A DNA stretch of 52,752 bases from JBALVO01 sp036961445 (GTDB lineage: Bacteria > Pseudomonadota > Gammaproteobacteria > Pseudomonadales > Halieaceae). The notes under the pieces were generated by a model, which saw only the letters and a list, made by a program, of their open reading frames with translations, made no database searches and was not told the DNA's origin. The stretch spans positions 1-52,752 of the forward strand of contig JBALVO010000012.1 of the NCBI GenBank assembly GCA_036961445.1, written 5' to 3'. Made by a program: the position numbers and the translations under genes. Positions 44,851 through 52,752 of this stretch are shown here, one piece after another (the stretch's first letter is position 1; the number at the start of each line of letters is the position of its first letter).

Positions 44851-46575
44851 TTGACTGTCAGCGTCCAGCAACTGCGCTGTGCCATTGCTCATCTGGTACA
44901 CATAGTCTGCGGCCTGCACCATAGCCCGGTTATGGGATATAGCCAGGATCGTTAATTGACCTTTGAGTGCCTCCATGGTCTGGCGCACCGCTTCTTCGGT
45001 TTCCGGGTCCAGAGCACTGGTCGCTTCATCAAGAATCAGCAATCTGGGCTTATTAATCAGCGCCCTGGCTATCACAATACGTTGGCGTTGCCCCCCTGAG
45101 AGTTTACCGCCGCGCTCACCGACCACGGTGTCCAGCCCGTTGGCCAGACCTGATACAAAGTCCCAGGCGCCTGCGGCGCGCAGTGCCTGTTGCGCATCCT
45201 CGATGCTCAATTCGGGATCGCCCAGTGTGACGTTGTGCACGATAGTGTCGTGCAGCAATATTGTATCCTGTGGCACATAGCCAATCATGCCGCGCCACGC
45301 TTTGATGTCGATATCCTGCAGCGACACGCCATCAAGCAGTATGTTGCCCTGCCGGGGTTGTAGCAGGCCAATAGTCAAATCAATAATCGTGGTTTTTCCT
45401 GAACCGGAGGGGCCGACCAGGGTAGTCAGGGAGCCAGCTGCCACCTGCAGGTTCAAGTCTTTGAATACCGGGTGGCGGTCATAATCAAAGCTGACCTGCT
45501 CGAAACTGATCCTCTGCTCGAACTTGGGTGGAATGCCTCCGTGGAGGCTCTCTTGCGCATCGTGCGCGGCGTTAATCGAGCCCATCAGCGCCCAGTAGGC
45601 GCTCTCACCTTGCGCCAGCTTTTGGTATTGCTTTTGTACCTTGCCGAAGAAGGTAAAGGCTCGCCCCAGAGCGACTACCAGTACCATCACCATCGGTAAA
45701 GCCATAGCAAACTTCTCTATGGCGACATAGACACCCAGGCAAATAAAGCCGGTGAACATGAGTTCTTGTGCAGAGTCCAGCACCGCCCCGCTCAAGACCT
45801 GGCGGCGCAGGGCTTTGTTCAGGCGATTGGTGTCGTGAGCCAGCACCTTGTCCGCCAGATGCTCCCGTGCCATGGCCTTGAGGGGTTTTACCGATTGCAG
45901 TGTGTCGGTGAGATTGGCCATTAGTGACGTCATTAGTCGGGTCTGCCGCTTGCCGGCCCTGCGCGTGATCCTTACCAGAAAATGGGACAGGCCGATAACA
46001 ACGACACCTGCACAAATGGCCACCAGCGAGGCTCGCCAGGACAGGGCAAACGCAATGGAGCCGTATATCAATGCCTGCACCAGGTAGGTAATGGCGGTAG
46101 CACCGTTGACAAAGGCATCCGATGAGCGCTGTGCCTCGGTGGCCAGCGCGTTGGTCAGTTTGCCCACCGGCTGGTGTAAAAAATATTCCCATTTGCTGCG
46201 CAATACAGCGCCCAGCATTTGCAGACGTAAATCAGTACCCACCTGGGCTGCGGTGTTGCCCACCTGCCGCTGGGCTATCAGCAGAAACACACTTTTGAAA
46301 GCGACACCTCCCAGGATGATGCCCAGCATATTACCCAGCGTCGGAGCAATACCAAGGCTGGCTAGCGTGTCCAGGACGATGCGTTCAAAGTCACTTTGAT
46401 CCGCGGTAGCCGCACCGGGCAACATACTGGTCGCCTCGGAACCCAGCGCGATGTTCAGCAAAGGTAACAGCGCAGAGAGGCCAATTCCCTCAGCGATACC
46501 AGAGAGCAGGAGCGCTATCAGCATCAGCACGGTTTGCCAACGGTAGGCGCGGAAAAAGCTGAGCATCAGACCCAT
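44833..46575 (-). CDS. ABC transporter with fused membrane and ATPase domains (MsbA-like exporter)
   Basis: Half-size exporter of 580 aa. About six membrane helices fill residues 1-320; the ATPase domain has Walker A GPSGSGKTT (about 385), signature LSGGQRQR (about 490), Walker B LLILDEATS and H-loop ISHNRAM. This is the MsbA/lipid flippase layout. A predicted homodimer could flip the lipid product across the inner membrane. It reads leftward, in the same direction as lptF-lptG, and ends overlapping the ELM1-like gene. Substrate assigned by context only. Confidence 0.87.
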   Translation of the reverse strand: MGLMLSFFRAYRWQTVLMLIALLLSGIAEGIGLSALLPLLNIALGSEATSMLPGAATADQSDFERIVLDTLASLGIAPTLGNMLGIILGGVAFKSVFLLIAQRQVGNTAAQVGTDLRLQMLGAVLRSKWEYFLHQPVGKLTNALATEAQRSSDAFVNGATAITYLVQALIYGSIAFALSWRASLVAICAGVVVIGLSHFLVRITRRAGKRQTRLMTSLMANLTDTLQSVKPLKAMAREHLADKVLAHDTNRLNKALRRQVLSGAVLDSAQELMFTGFICLGVYVAIEKFAMALPMVMVLVVALGRAFTFFGKVQKQYQKLAQGESAYWALMGSINAAHDAQESLHGGIPPKFEQRISFEQVSFDYDRHPVFKDLNLQVAAGSLTTLVGPSGSGKTTIIDLTIGLLQPRQGNILLDGVSLQDIDIKAWRGMIGYVPQDTILLHDTIVHNVTLGDPELSIEDAQQALRAAGAWDFVSGLANGLDTVVGERGGKLSGGQRQRIVIARALINKPRLLILDEATSALDPETEEAVRQTMEALKGQLTILAISHNRAMVQAADYVYQMSNGTAQLLDADSQSRLSK

Positions 46576-46648
46576 GTAGATAGAACTCCGGTGGTGGGCG
46601 TAGCGGGCGGCTGATTATGCCCAGTCATGCGCTGTAGCATAATCCGCC

Positions 46649-47719
46649 TCACCAGCGCATACGCTTTAGTAGAACCAGCGCGCAGGCCATTACTATAACA
46701 GCCGGTACCACGGCAACCAGGGGAATACTCCACCCCAATAGTTGTCCCAGTGCAAAAATAATCTGTGCTCCCAGGTAAAATAAGATGCCTACCACGGCGC
46801 CAATGCCCATATTGATACCAAAGCTGCGGTCGCGGCCGGCAGCCAGGTTGGCGCTGATCGGGGTGGCCAGCAACACCATGGCAAAAACAGTGAACGGCAT
46901 CAGCAGTTTCTGCCAGAAGGCACTGAGGTAGCGTTCAAAGGGTCTGCCGTGGCTGGCCCGGTATTGGCTGTAACGGTACAACACTGACAAAGTCATGGTG
47001 TCGCTGGACAGGCTGAGCGTAGGTAGCTCTTCCGCCGCCCACAGATCAGCTATCTCCAGCTCTTTACGTCGTGTGGTTACCAGTTCGTCGTTTATCGTCT
47101 GCTTTTCTTTTACACCCTGGAATAACCAGCGCCGATCAGCGCTGACCTGGGCGGTTTTGGCATGCAGTGCGCGGGTGAGTCGCCGGTTTTCGTCAAACTC
47201 GAACAAACTGATGTCCCCCGGCACGTTATCTTCCAGCATTTGCCCCAAATGTATGTAGCGGCGACCGTTGGTAGACCAGACTCCGCCATCGGGGATGCGG
47301 ATATCGTTGCGAAAACGCAGCAAGCGTCTTTCGTGTTCAGCCGACTGCTGCAGCTGCGGAGTGACGTATTCCATGCAAAGCCACAGGCCGCCCATTAGTA
47401 CCACCGTTGGTATCGCGATGGCGGCAATTAGTTTGCTGGGCGGAAAGCCGGTACAACTGATGATAGTTAGTTCATTAAAGCGGTCCAGGCTGGCCAGCGC
47501 CACAATGCTGCCCAGCAGCACGATCACCGGAGCGAGACTCACCATCTGGTTGGGCAGGATAAACAACGTATAACGCGCCACGGCGAGAGCATCGTAGTCG
47601 AAGCGGGTGTGGCCCAGCTCCTGGATGAAGCTGATTAAACCGAAAACCGAGGCCAGTACCAGTAGCACCAGTAGCCAACCCCGGGCCAGGGAGATGCCAA
47701 TATAGTGTTGCAGGATCAT
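46649..47719 (-). CDS. lptG: LPS export permease LptG (YjgQ)
   Basis: Inner-membrane subunit of the LptB2FG lipid extractor, 356 aa from ATG 47719. The start overlaps the lptF stop (ATGA at 47716-47719), so I reject an extension to 47788. Two membrane bundles flank a periplasmic beta-jellyroll (about 130-250), and SFGINMGIGAVVGILFYLG matches the family C-terminal bundle. No LptA, LptB or LptC gene is present in the window. Canonical E. coli lptFG sits beside pepA; here the neighbours are a sulfotransferase and an ABC exporter. Confidence 0.9.
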   Translation of the reverse strand: MILQHYIGISLARGWLLVLLVLASVFGLISFIQELGHTRFDYDALAVARYTLFILPNQMVSLAPVIVLLGSIVALASLDRFNELTIISCTGFPPSKLIAAIAIPTVVLMGGLWLCMEYVTPQLQQSAEHERRLLRFRNDIRIPDGGVWSTNGRRYIHLGQMLEDNVPGDISLFEFDENRRLTRALHAKTAQVSADRRWLFQGVKEKQTINDELVTTRRKELEIADLWAAEELPTLSLSSDTMTLSVLYRYSQYRASHGRPFERYLSAFWQKLLMPFTVFAMVLLATPISANLAAGRDRSFGINMGIGAVVGILFYLGAQIIFALGQLLGWSIPLVAVVPAVIVMACALVLLKRMRW

Positions 47720-48783
47720 CTGCGCTTGAACCGCGGCTGGGTGACCAGTAATGCCAGTAGTACTAATTGCGCCACATAGGCACTCCACAGCCCCGGCAGC
47801 GCTCCCAGTTTTTCCTGCTCAATCCAGGTGCGCATCACGCTGATCATGCTGAATAAGGCGATGTAGACCAGCAGGGCGATAAAAAAATTGCGAAAGCGCG
47901 ATTCCCGCGGTGCTGAGCGTGCCAGGGGCACTGCGATTAGTGCCATGAGAATGGTCGCCAGCGGTGTGGTTATGCGCCACTGGTATTCAGCAATGTCCTT
48001 GGGCTGGTTCGATGCAGCCAGGTTGATTGTGGTCTCTGCTTTTCGCCGGTACTGCGCCTGTGCCTCATCATTGGGCAGTTTGACAATGAGCTCTTTGAAT
48101 TCGAGGGTCATATCTTGCCTGTTTCTATTGTCCAGCAGATAGTTATAACCGTTATAGAACTCGGCCTGCATCGCCTGCCCGGGATTGAGTGTGGGTAGAG
48201 ACGCGGATTCCGCGACGATAATTTCCGAGCGGGTACTGTTGTCGTGGTTTTTTTGCAGGAACACGCCTTTGTGCAGTCCTAATTCCAGGTCGATTTCCTT
48301 GGCAATGAAAATATAATCACTATTGCCCATGTTCACAAACTCGCCGGTAGCCATTTGCTTAAGGTCAAATTTTGCTGCCGCCGCCGACTCCAGTGCGTAA
48401 GTGGTCCTGTAGGCCCAGGGTCGCCCCTGTATCGAGATAAAACCGGTGATCAAAGCGATTACCAATGCCAGTTTTAATACGGCTTCCAGGATGCGTGCAC
48501 GGCTAACGCCAGCCGCATACAGTGCGCTCATCTCCGAGTCACGATACAGCCGCCCAATGGCAGAAAGCACTGAAAAAAACAGCGCCGAAGGCAGCAGTAT
48601 CTCAAGGGTTATCAGGGTATTAAGCCCGATCAGTTTGAATGCGGTGAGCATGTCCAGCTGTCCTTCTGCGGCCAGGGATAACTGGCGTGCCGCAGAAAAA
48701 CCGATAAAAACCAGTATTAGCAGGCCCAGTCCTGTGCAGAAGGGGCGAATGATTTCCCAACTAATGTGGCGGTCGATGATCAA
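47716..48783 (-). CDS. lptF: LPS export permease LptF (YjgP)
   Basis: Partner of LptG, 355 aa. The family start reads IIDRHISWEIIRPF; a TTG at 48781-48783 places the initiator just before it, with AGGA about 10 nt upstream, whereas upstream ATG codons (48825, 48822) would add an unrelated tail. Two membrane bundles flank the periplasmic jellyroll, and RLYRDSEMSALYAAGVSRARIL is the coupling-helix region contacting LptB. If it is the only copy in the genome it handles LPS; if not, it may handle the predicted lipid of this region. Confidence 0.88.
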   Translation of the reverse strand: MIIDRHISWEIIRPFCTGLGLLILVFIGFSAARQLSLAAEGQLDMLTAFKLIGLNTLITLEILLPSALFFSVLSAIGRLYRDSEMSALYAAGVSRARILEAVLKLALVIALITGFISIQGRPWAYRTTYALESAAAAKFDLKQMATGEFVNMGNSDYIFIAKEIDLELGLHKGVFLQKNHDNSTRSEIIVAESASLPTLNPGQAMQAEFYNGYNYLLDNRNRQDMTLEFKELIVKLPNDEAQAQYRRKAETTINLAASNQPKDIAEYQWRITTPLATILMALIAVPLARSAPRESRFRNFFIALLVYIALFSMISVMRTWIEQEKLGALPGLWSAYVAQLVLLALLVTQPRFKRR

Positions 48784-48913
48784 GGGGTGATGTTCCTGTC
48801 GTAGCTGGCAGCCATTGTACATCAAGCGTCCATAATCTGGTCATTTTGGCCCGCTTGCTCCATAATTGCACGCGTTGTCCACGCTACCCCGTCCGTTCCA
48901 TGAGTAACAAAAC

Positions 48914-49849
48914 ATGTTTAATCTGAGCGATGGCGTCAAGAAGGCGTTAATTCTCATACCGACAGAGCCATTGCCGGCCAAGAAGCGGGTCGCTTTGCGC
49001 CGCAAGCATTTGGCTGGGCTGGAATTGGCCAAGGCGCATAGAGCCAACTTCCTGATTATTGGTCATCCCAAAAGTGGCAACACCTGGCTTAAGGTTATGA
49101 TCTCGCGCTTGTATCAGTTGCGTTATGACCTGCCTGAGTCAAAGCTGATAAATACCGATGAATTTGCCCGCAAAATTCCTGAAATACCTCGATTGGCCGC
49201 CACCAATGGGTATTACAGCTATGAAGGTGAGGTGGGGAAATTGCTCGCCACTGGCGCTGCTGACAATCCGCTGCGCCATAAGCCGGTACTGTTCCTGGCG
49301 CGAAACCCGATAGATATTGCCGTGTCCTGGTATCACCAGTTCACCAAGCGACAGTCTCGGGCCAAGCAGGAACTGATCAACCATTTTATTGATAACCCGG
49401 TGGACCGGCATACGATAAGCATGTGGGATTTTGTCCGCCACTCGGATATCGGTCTGCCCAGTCTTATCGAGTACCAGAACACCTGGGCGCGCAATGTGCA
49501 GGAGCTGGAGCATGGCATGCTGGCAAAGTATGAACAGCTGCGTTCTGAACCAGTACCAACCTTGCATAAGATCACCCAGCTCATGGGTGAGAGCTTCAGT
49601 GAGGAAGAAGTGCGCGCAGCGGTGGAGTGGGGCTCTTTCGATAATTTGCAGAAGCTCGAGACCAGCGGCACCTTCAGTCAGGGTGGTATGAAACTGGTCA
49701 ATGCCAACGACCCCAGTACGTTCAAGGTGCGGCGTGGCAAGGTAGGTGGTTATCGGGACGACTTTGACCCGCAGCAAGTGGCGGAGCTCGAGGCGCTGGT
49801 ACGCGACAATATCCTGCCAGAACTCGGTTATTGCCAGGAACAGGCGTAG
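48914..49849 (+). CDS. PAPS-type sulfotransferase 2
   Basis: Sulfotransferase of 311 aa with the three diagnostic parts of the cytosolic family: 5'-phosphosulfate loop GHPKSGNTWLK (50-60), 3'-phosphate region LFLARNPIDIAVSWYHQF (about 129-146) and C-terminal RRGKVGGYRDDF (about 274-285), the RKG-type PAPS motif. WDFVRHSDIGLPSLIEY is shared with sulfotransferase 3, showing recent paralogy. The ELM1-like gene follows within a few base pairs, forming a sulfotransferase-glycosyltransferase-like pair. Confidence 0.88.
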   Translation: MFNLSDGVKKALILIPTEPLPAKKRVALRRKHLAGLELAKAHRANFLIIGHPKSGNTWLKVMISRLYQLRYDLPESKLINTDEFARKIPEIPRLAATNGYYSYEGEVGKLLATGAADNPLRHKPVLFLARNPIDIAVSWYHQFTKRQSRAKQELINHFIDNPVDRHTISMWDFVRHSDIGLPSLIEYQNTWARNVQELEHGMLAKYEQLRSEPVPTLHKITQLMGESFSEEEVRAAVEWGSFDNLQKLETSGTFSQGGMKLVNANDPSTFKVRRGKVGGYRDDFDPQQVAELEALVRDNILPELGYCQEQA

Positions 49850-49854
49850 GGTTG

Positions 49855-50964
49855 GTGCACGACACGCTGGTGTCCCCCCGCACCTGGATTATCCTCAGCG
49901 ACAAGCGCGGTGACAATGGCCAGGTGGACACCATTGTCGATGCGCTATCCTGGCCGGTGGAGCATAAATATGTGCATATGCTACCCCAGTACGTGCTGGG
50001 TAAACCGCGCTACAGACCTTCTCTTGACCATATTGACCCCGCCCAATCCGATCCTATAGAGGGCCCCTGGCCCGACCTGATTATTACCGTTGGCCGGCGC
50101 CCTTCCATGGTGGCTTTGTGGGTGCGTAAGCAGTCGGGCAACAAAACCAAAATTGTCCTGGTGGGCAAGCCATCCGGTTACATGCTCGATTTTTCCCTGG
50201 TGGTTGCCAGCGCCGAGAACCAGATGCCGCCGATGCATAATTTTCTGCCTACAACCCTGCCATTGATGCGTATTGAGCCAGAGGACGTTGCCGTCGAAGC
50301 GCGGGCCTGGCAGGAGCGTTTTTCCCGGCTGCAAAAACCGCTGATCGCCATGTTGATTGGCGGTGAGACGAATCCGTTTATTATGAATCGCCAGGTTGCG
50401 GATGACCTGGTGGCGACGGCACACTGGATTGTTAATGAGCTGGGTGGCACACCCTATGTGACCACCAGCCGACGCACCGACCCAGAGATCATTCAGGTGC
50501 TGCGCGAGGGCCTGCCGGAACAGGCCGTATTCTACCAGTGGTCAGCAGAGTCGCAGGAAAACCCCTATCGAGCCCTGCTGGGCAGTGCAGATGGCTTTGT
50601 GGTGACCGCTGACAGCGTATCCATGATGGTAGAGGTGATCTACCTGCATAAACCTTTGGCCATCTTTCCGTTACCCGGGGGGTGGCTGGGTAATATTGAC
50701 CAATTGCGTCGTTCGCTCGCACACTGGTTGTTCAATCCGCGACAGGATTCAAGCTGGGATCACTGGCGTCATCGCGTTGCGCGAGGGGTGTACTACCTGG
50801 ATGTGTTGAACGTATTGTGCGCAACGCGGGATTTTCGAGCCTTTCACCGCATGCTGGTGGAGCGGGGCCTGGCGGTGTGGGCGGGAGAGAAATTCCGCAC
50901 GGCCGATGTCGAGCTGCCGGATGATGTCGGTACGGTGATCAAGCGTATAGAAGCGTTGTTTTAA
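49855..50964 (+). CDS. ELM1-family GT-B-like protein, copy 2
   Basis: Paralogue of the protein at 43798-44850, 369 aa from GTG 49855, which lies 5 bp after the sulfotransferase stop; a TTG at 49852 or 49831 is possible. Shared motifs are DKRGDNGQVDTIVDALSWP, PWPDLIITVGRRPS, VLVGKPSGY, IGGETNPFIM and TADSVSMMVEVIYLHKP. The 20-residue N-terminal block corresponds to the one in copy 1 at residues 7-26. It runs in an operon with sulfotransferase 2 and faces the 2OG oxygenase 2 gene tail-to-tail with 7 bp between. Predicted glycosyltransferase; acceptor unknown. Confidence 0.82.
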   Translation: MHDTLVSPRTWIILSDKRGDNGQVDTIVDALSWPVEHKYVHMLPQYVLGKPRYRPSLDHIDPAQSDPIEGPWPDLIITVGRRPSMVALWVRKQSGNKTKIVLVGKPSGYMLDFSLVVASAENQMPPMHNFLPTTLPLMRIEPEDVAVEARAWQERFSRLQKPLIAMLIGGETNPFIMNRQVADDLVATAHWIVNELGGTPYVTTSRRTDPEIIQVLREGLPEQAVFYQWSAESQENPYRALLGSADGFVVTADSVSMMVEVIYLHKPLAIFPLPGGWLGNIDQLRRSLAHWLFNPRQDSSWDHWRHRVARGVYYLDVLNVLCATRDFRAFHRMLVERGLAVWAGEKFRTADVELPDDVGTVIKRIEALF

Positions 50965-50971
50965 CCCGCGT

Positions 50972-51598
50972 TTAGCGCATCCCCAGCACATTCTTCATAA
51001 AGTGTGTGCCGAAGCGACTGATGCGCTGTGCCGCGACGGCCATAGGGCTCTGGTCCAGGTAGTTTATCTGTACCATACGGCGCTCTCCTACAAAGCGGGT
51101 ATGTCCATGCCAGGAGTGGTCGGTGCGCCGAAAGGCCAGCAAGGTGCCTCCCAGAGGCGCTACTTGTGCGACATAGTCTTCGATGTTGTTCCCGGAGCGC
51201 AGCATGCGTAGCTGGCCGTCCTCGTTATCCCACTGTTCATTGAAGTACAGCAGCACGGTAATGACCTTGCTCTTGTGGTCGGTGTGGATGTTGCCATCGG
51301 TGCGTTCACAATATTTGCGCACGGTTACCGTGGTTGGCAGGGACACAAGATCCATGTCAAAACGTTCACCCAGCGCTTTGGCGAAGGGTTGCCCGCGTAA
51401 CTCCTCCATTAAGCTTGCGAATGCGGCGCCGTATTGCAGATTTTCCAGGGCGTGGTTGGCGGCCGAATCAATAGCGGGATAATCCGCGTTGACCTGCCGC
51501 AGTGCTGCGCTGCTGAGAAAGCCCGGTACGACCATGTAGTCGAAGGGGTCGGTATGTAACTGCGCCGAGCGCAGTCCATCAATATCGATTAGTGACAT
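50972..51598 (-). CDS. 2OG-Fe(II) oxygenase, copy 2
   Basis: Predicted 2-oxoglutarate-dependent hydroxylase of 208 aa. Iron ligands are in IHTDHKSKV (HxD, about residue 105) and SWHGHTRF (distal His, about 165), followed by RRMVQINYL with the 2OG-binding Arg. It belongs to the prolyl-4-hydroxylase-like group and is shorter than and only weakly similar to copy 1. Like copy 1 it lies next to a sulfotransferase (divergent, 161 bp). Possible hydroxylation of a sphingoid base or acyl chain. Confidence 0.82.
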   Translation of the reverse strand: MSLIDIDGLRSAQLHTDPFDYMVVPGFLSSAALRQVNADYPAIDSAANHALENLQYGAAFASLMEELRGQPFAKALGERFDMDLVSLPTTVTVRKYCERTDGNIHTDHKSKVITVLLYFNEQWDNEDGQLRMLRSGNNIEDYVAQVAPLGGTLLAFRRTDHSWHGHTRFVGERRMVQINYLDQSPMAVAAQRISRFGTHFMKNVLGMR

Positions 51599-51759
51599 GG
51601 GGGCATTTTAGTATGGCGCTACGCGGGCCGGCAAGGCGCGTCAGCGCGCAATGATGTTAATAGTGCGGTAAATCAACACTTGCCCTGTTAGTGCGGGAAA
51701 TCGCCTTTTGCGGTATTATTCGCCGCCTTTTATCGATGTTATCGAGGTGCGCGTCGCAC

Positions 51760-52671
51760 ATGACTGACAAGGTGCGGGTTATAGTACGACATATCATTAT
51801 GCTGCTTTGCTTCTGGCTGCCCGCAACGCGTCGCAAGAAGATAGAGCGTTGGTTGCGTGGTCGAGAGGAATTCAAGAAACTGCAGCGCAGTGATTGGGTT
51901 TTGATGAGTTGGGGCAAGTCGGGTCGAACCTGGTTGCGCGTCATGCTGTCGCGCGCCTATCAGCTTAAAGGTGGACTTCAAGCTAGTGAGTTGCTGGATT
52001 TCGACAACCTGAAACATGCCAATGGGCAGCTTCCTGCGGTGTTTTTTACCCACAATAATTACCTGCGCGACTACACAGGTAACGCGCAGTCAAAGGCTCA
52101 TTTTCTGGGCAAGCGTATCGTGCTTTTGGTACGCGACCCACGCGATGTGGCCGTGTCACAGTTTTTTCAGTGGCAGTTTCGCATGCATCCCAACAAGAAA
52201 TTTATCAATGACTATCCTGCCGATGGTGCCGCGATTAGTACCTGGGATTTTGTCCTCGACAAGGAAGCGGGTCTGCCGCGTGTTATCGATTACTTCAATG
52301 GTTGGGCGCAGGCCATTCCCGAATTAAAGGACGTGCTGGTCGTTCGCTATGAGGACATGCGTACAGATCCTGGTGCTGTTCTGGCAAGTATTCTCGAATT
52401 TACCGGTACTGTTGTGACCGCCGAACAGGTTGGCGAGGCAGTGGAATTTGCAGCCTACGACAACATGAAGAAAATGGAAGAAGATAAATTCTTCAAGGGC
52501 AGCGGTGCCCGGGTCAAGCCCGGCGACAAGGACAATCCTCAGTCGTTCAAGGTGCGCAAGGCAAAGGTGGGTGGTTACCGGGACTATTTTACCGACGAGC
52601 AGTGCGAGCAGCTCGAGGAAATGGTGGCGCAGCTGGACCCGATGTTCGGGTATGGGGGAGAGCGAGCGTGA
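51760..52671 (+). CDS. PAPS-type sulfotransferase 3
   Basis: Sulfotransferase of 303 aa and paralogue of sulfotransferase 2. The 5'-phosphosulfate loop is SWGKSGRTWLRVML (about 50), the 3'-phosphate region is VLLVRDPRDVAVSQFFQW (about 124) and the C-terminal PAPS motif is RKAKVGGYRDYF (about 263). STWDFVLDKEAGLPRVIDYF matches sulfotransferase 2. A short N-terminal basic stretch and one hydrophobic segment (HIIMLLCFWLP) suggest membrane attachment. ATG 51760 is preferred, with GAGG at 51744-51747; the longer frame from 51691 has no ribosome site. Its stop overlaps the next gene (GTGA at 52668-52671). Confidence 0.87.
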   Translation: MTDKVRVIVRHIIMLLCFWLPATRRKKIERWLRGREEFKKLQRSDWVLMSWGKSGRTWLRVMLSRAYQLKGGLQASELLDFDNLKHANGQLPAVFFTHNNYLRDYTGNAQSKAHFLGKRIVLLVRDPRDVAVSQFFQWQFRMHPNKKFINDYPADGAAISTWDFVLDKEAGLPRVIDYFNGWAQAIPELKDVLVVRYEDMRTDPGAVLASILEFTGTVVTAEQVGEAVEFAAYDNMKKMEEDKFFKGSGARVKPGDKDNPQSFKVRKAKVGGYRDYFTDEQCEQLEEMVAQLDPMFGYGGERA

Positions 52672-52752
52672 AAATGGCAATACAGAGCCTCAAGCAGCTT
52701 ATACAGACAGGGCGCAAGAAATTGTCCCGCAGAATCCTGCACTGGCGCATGC
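52668..52752 (+). CDS. Partial gene cut by the right edge, function unknown
   Basis: GTG at 52668 overlaps the sulfotransferase 3 stop and is preceded by GGGGGAG, so a coupled gene starts here. Only 28 codons are visible: a basic, lysine-rich N-terminus (KMAIQSLKQLIQTGRKK) without a signal peptide. An ATG at 52674 is the alternative start. It cannot be identified, but its operon position suggests it belongs to the sulfotransferase cluster. Confidence 0.6.
   Translation, partial: MKMAIQSLKQLIQTGRKKLSRRILHWRM

Overview
The window looks like a scaffold from a draft or metagenome-assembled genome of a marine gammaproteobacterium (Cellvibrionales/Halieaceae-like is my guess). Pointers are E. coli-like FadH, AvtA, MurA, LptF and LptG, an NhaA antiporter, and moderately GC-rich, densely packed genes. 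Three runs of exactly 100 N mark scaffold joins. Two of them are flanked by perfect 55-bp duplications, so they are contig overlaps rather than missing sequence. I saw no rRNA, tRNA, CRISPR array, insertion sequence or phage gene.

Left part (1-30186), mostly central and lipid metabolism. A truncated nhaA at the edge is followed by a rare PyrD-PyrK fusion, selO, a D-aminoacylase-type amidohydrolase, an exported D-2-hydroxyacid dehydrogenase, and a korA-korB-ferritin-like operon. A Crp/Fnr regulator then precedes an acyl-CoA catabolic block: acyl-CoA dehydrogenase, acetoacetate-decarboxylase-like protein, 3-hydroxyacyl-CoA dehydrogenase, gutted SDR, GPH symporter, thiolase, FadH and an AtuE-like enoyl-CoA hydratase. 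Next is a compact operon of two DUF1538 membrane proteins, a PII-like protein and a CBS-pair protein, which suggests a nucleotide-sensing cation/H+ antiporter. A glycine-zipper lipoprotein, an AsmA protein and AvtA close this part.

Right part (30352-52752), the most interesting region. It encodes what looks like a complete bacterial ceramide (sphingolipid) pathway of the Caulobacter type: fatty acyl-AMP ligase (35611-37389), dedicated acyl carrier protein (43484-43726), serine palmitoyltransferase (42090-43447), GNAT-like ceramide synthase candidate (37898-39040) and an SDR candidate for the ketone reduction (34676-35614). Around this core are likely tailoring genes: a four-His-box fatty-acid hydroxylase, two LpxL-like acyltransferases, two 2OG-Fe(II) oxygenases, three PAPS-type sulfotransferases, two ELM1-family GT-B-like proteins, an NTP transferase and a metallophosphoesterase. 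An MsbA-like ABC exporter and an LptF-LptG pair could move the product to the outer membrane. I infer that the locus makes and exports a hydroxylated, sulfated and possibly glycosylated ceramide. I do not know this combination as a described pathway.

Operon logic in the right part: fatty acyl-AMP ligase, SDR, acyltransferase, hydroxylase and acyltransferase run leftward from a sigma70-like promoter at about 37435-37463. Acp, spt, murA and metallophosphoesterase run leftward from 43726. Ceramide synthase and NTP transferase run rightward from 37898. Sulfotransferase, ELM1 protein and sulfotransferase lie rightward around a leftward 2OG oxygenase, and the last operon continues past the right edge.
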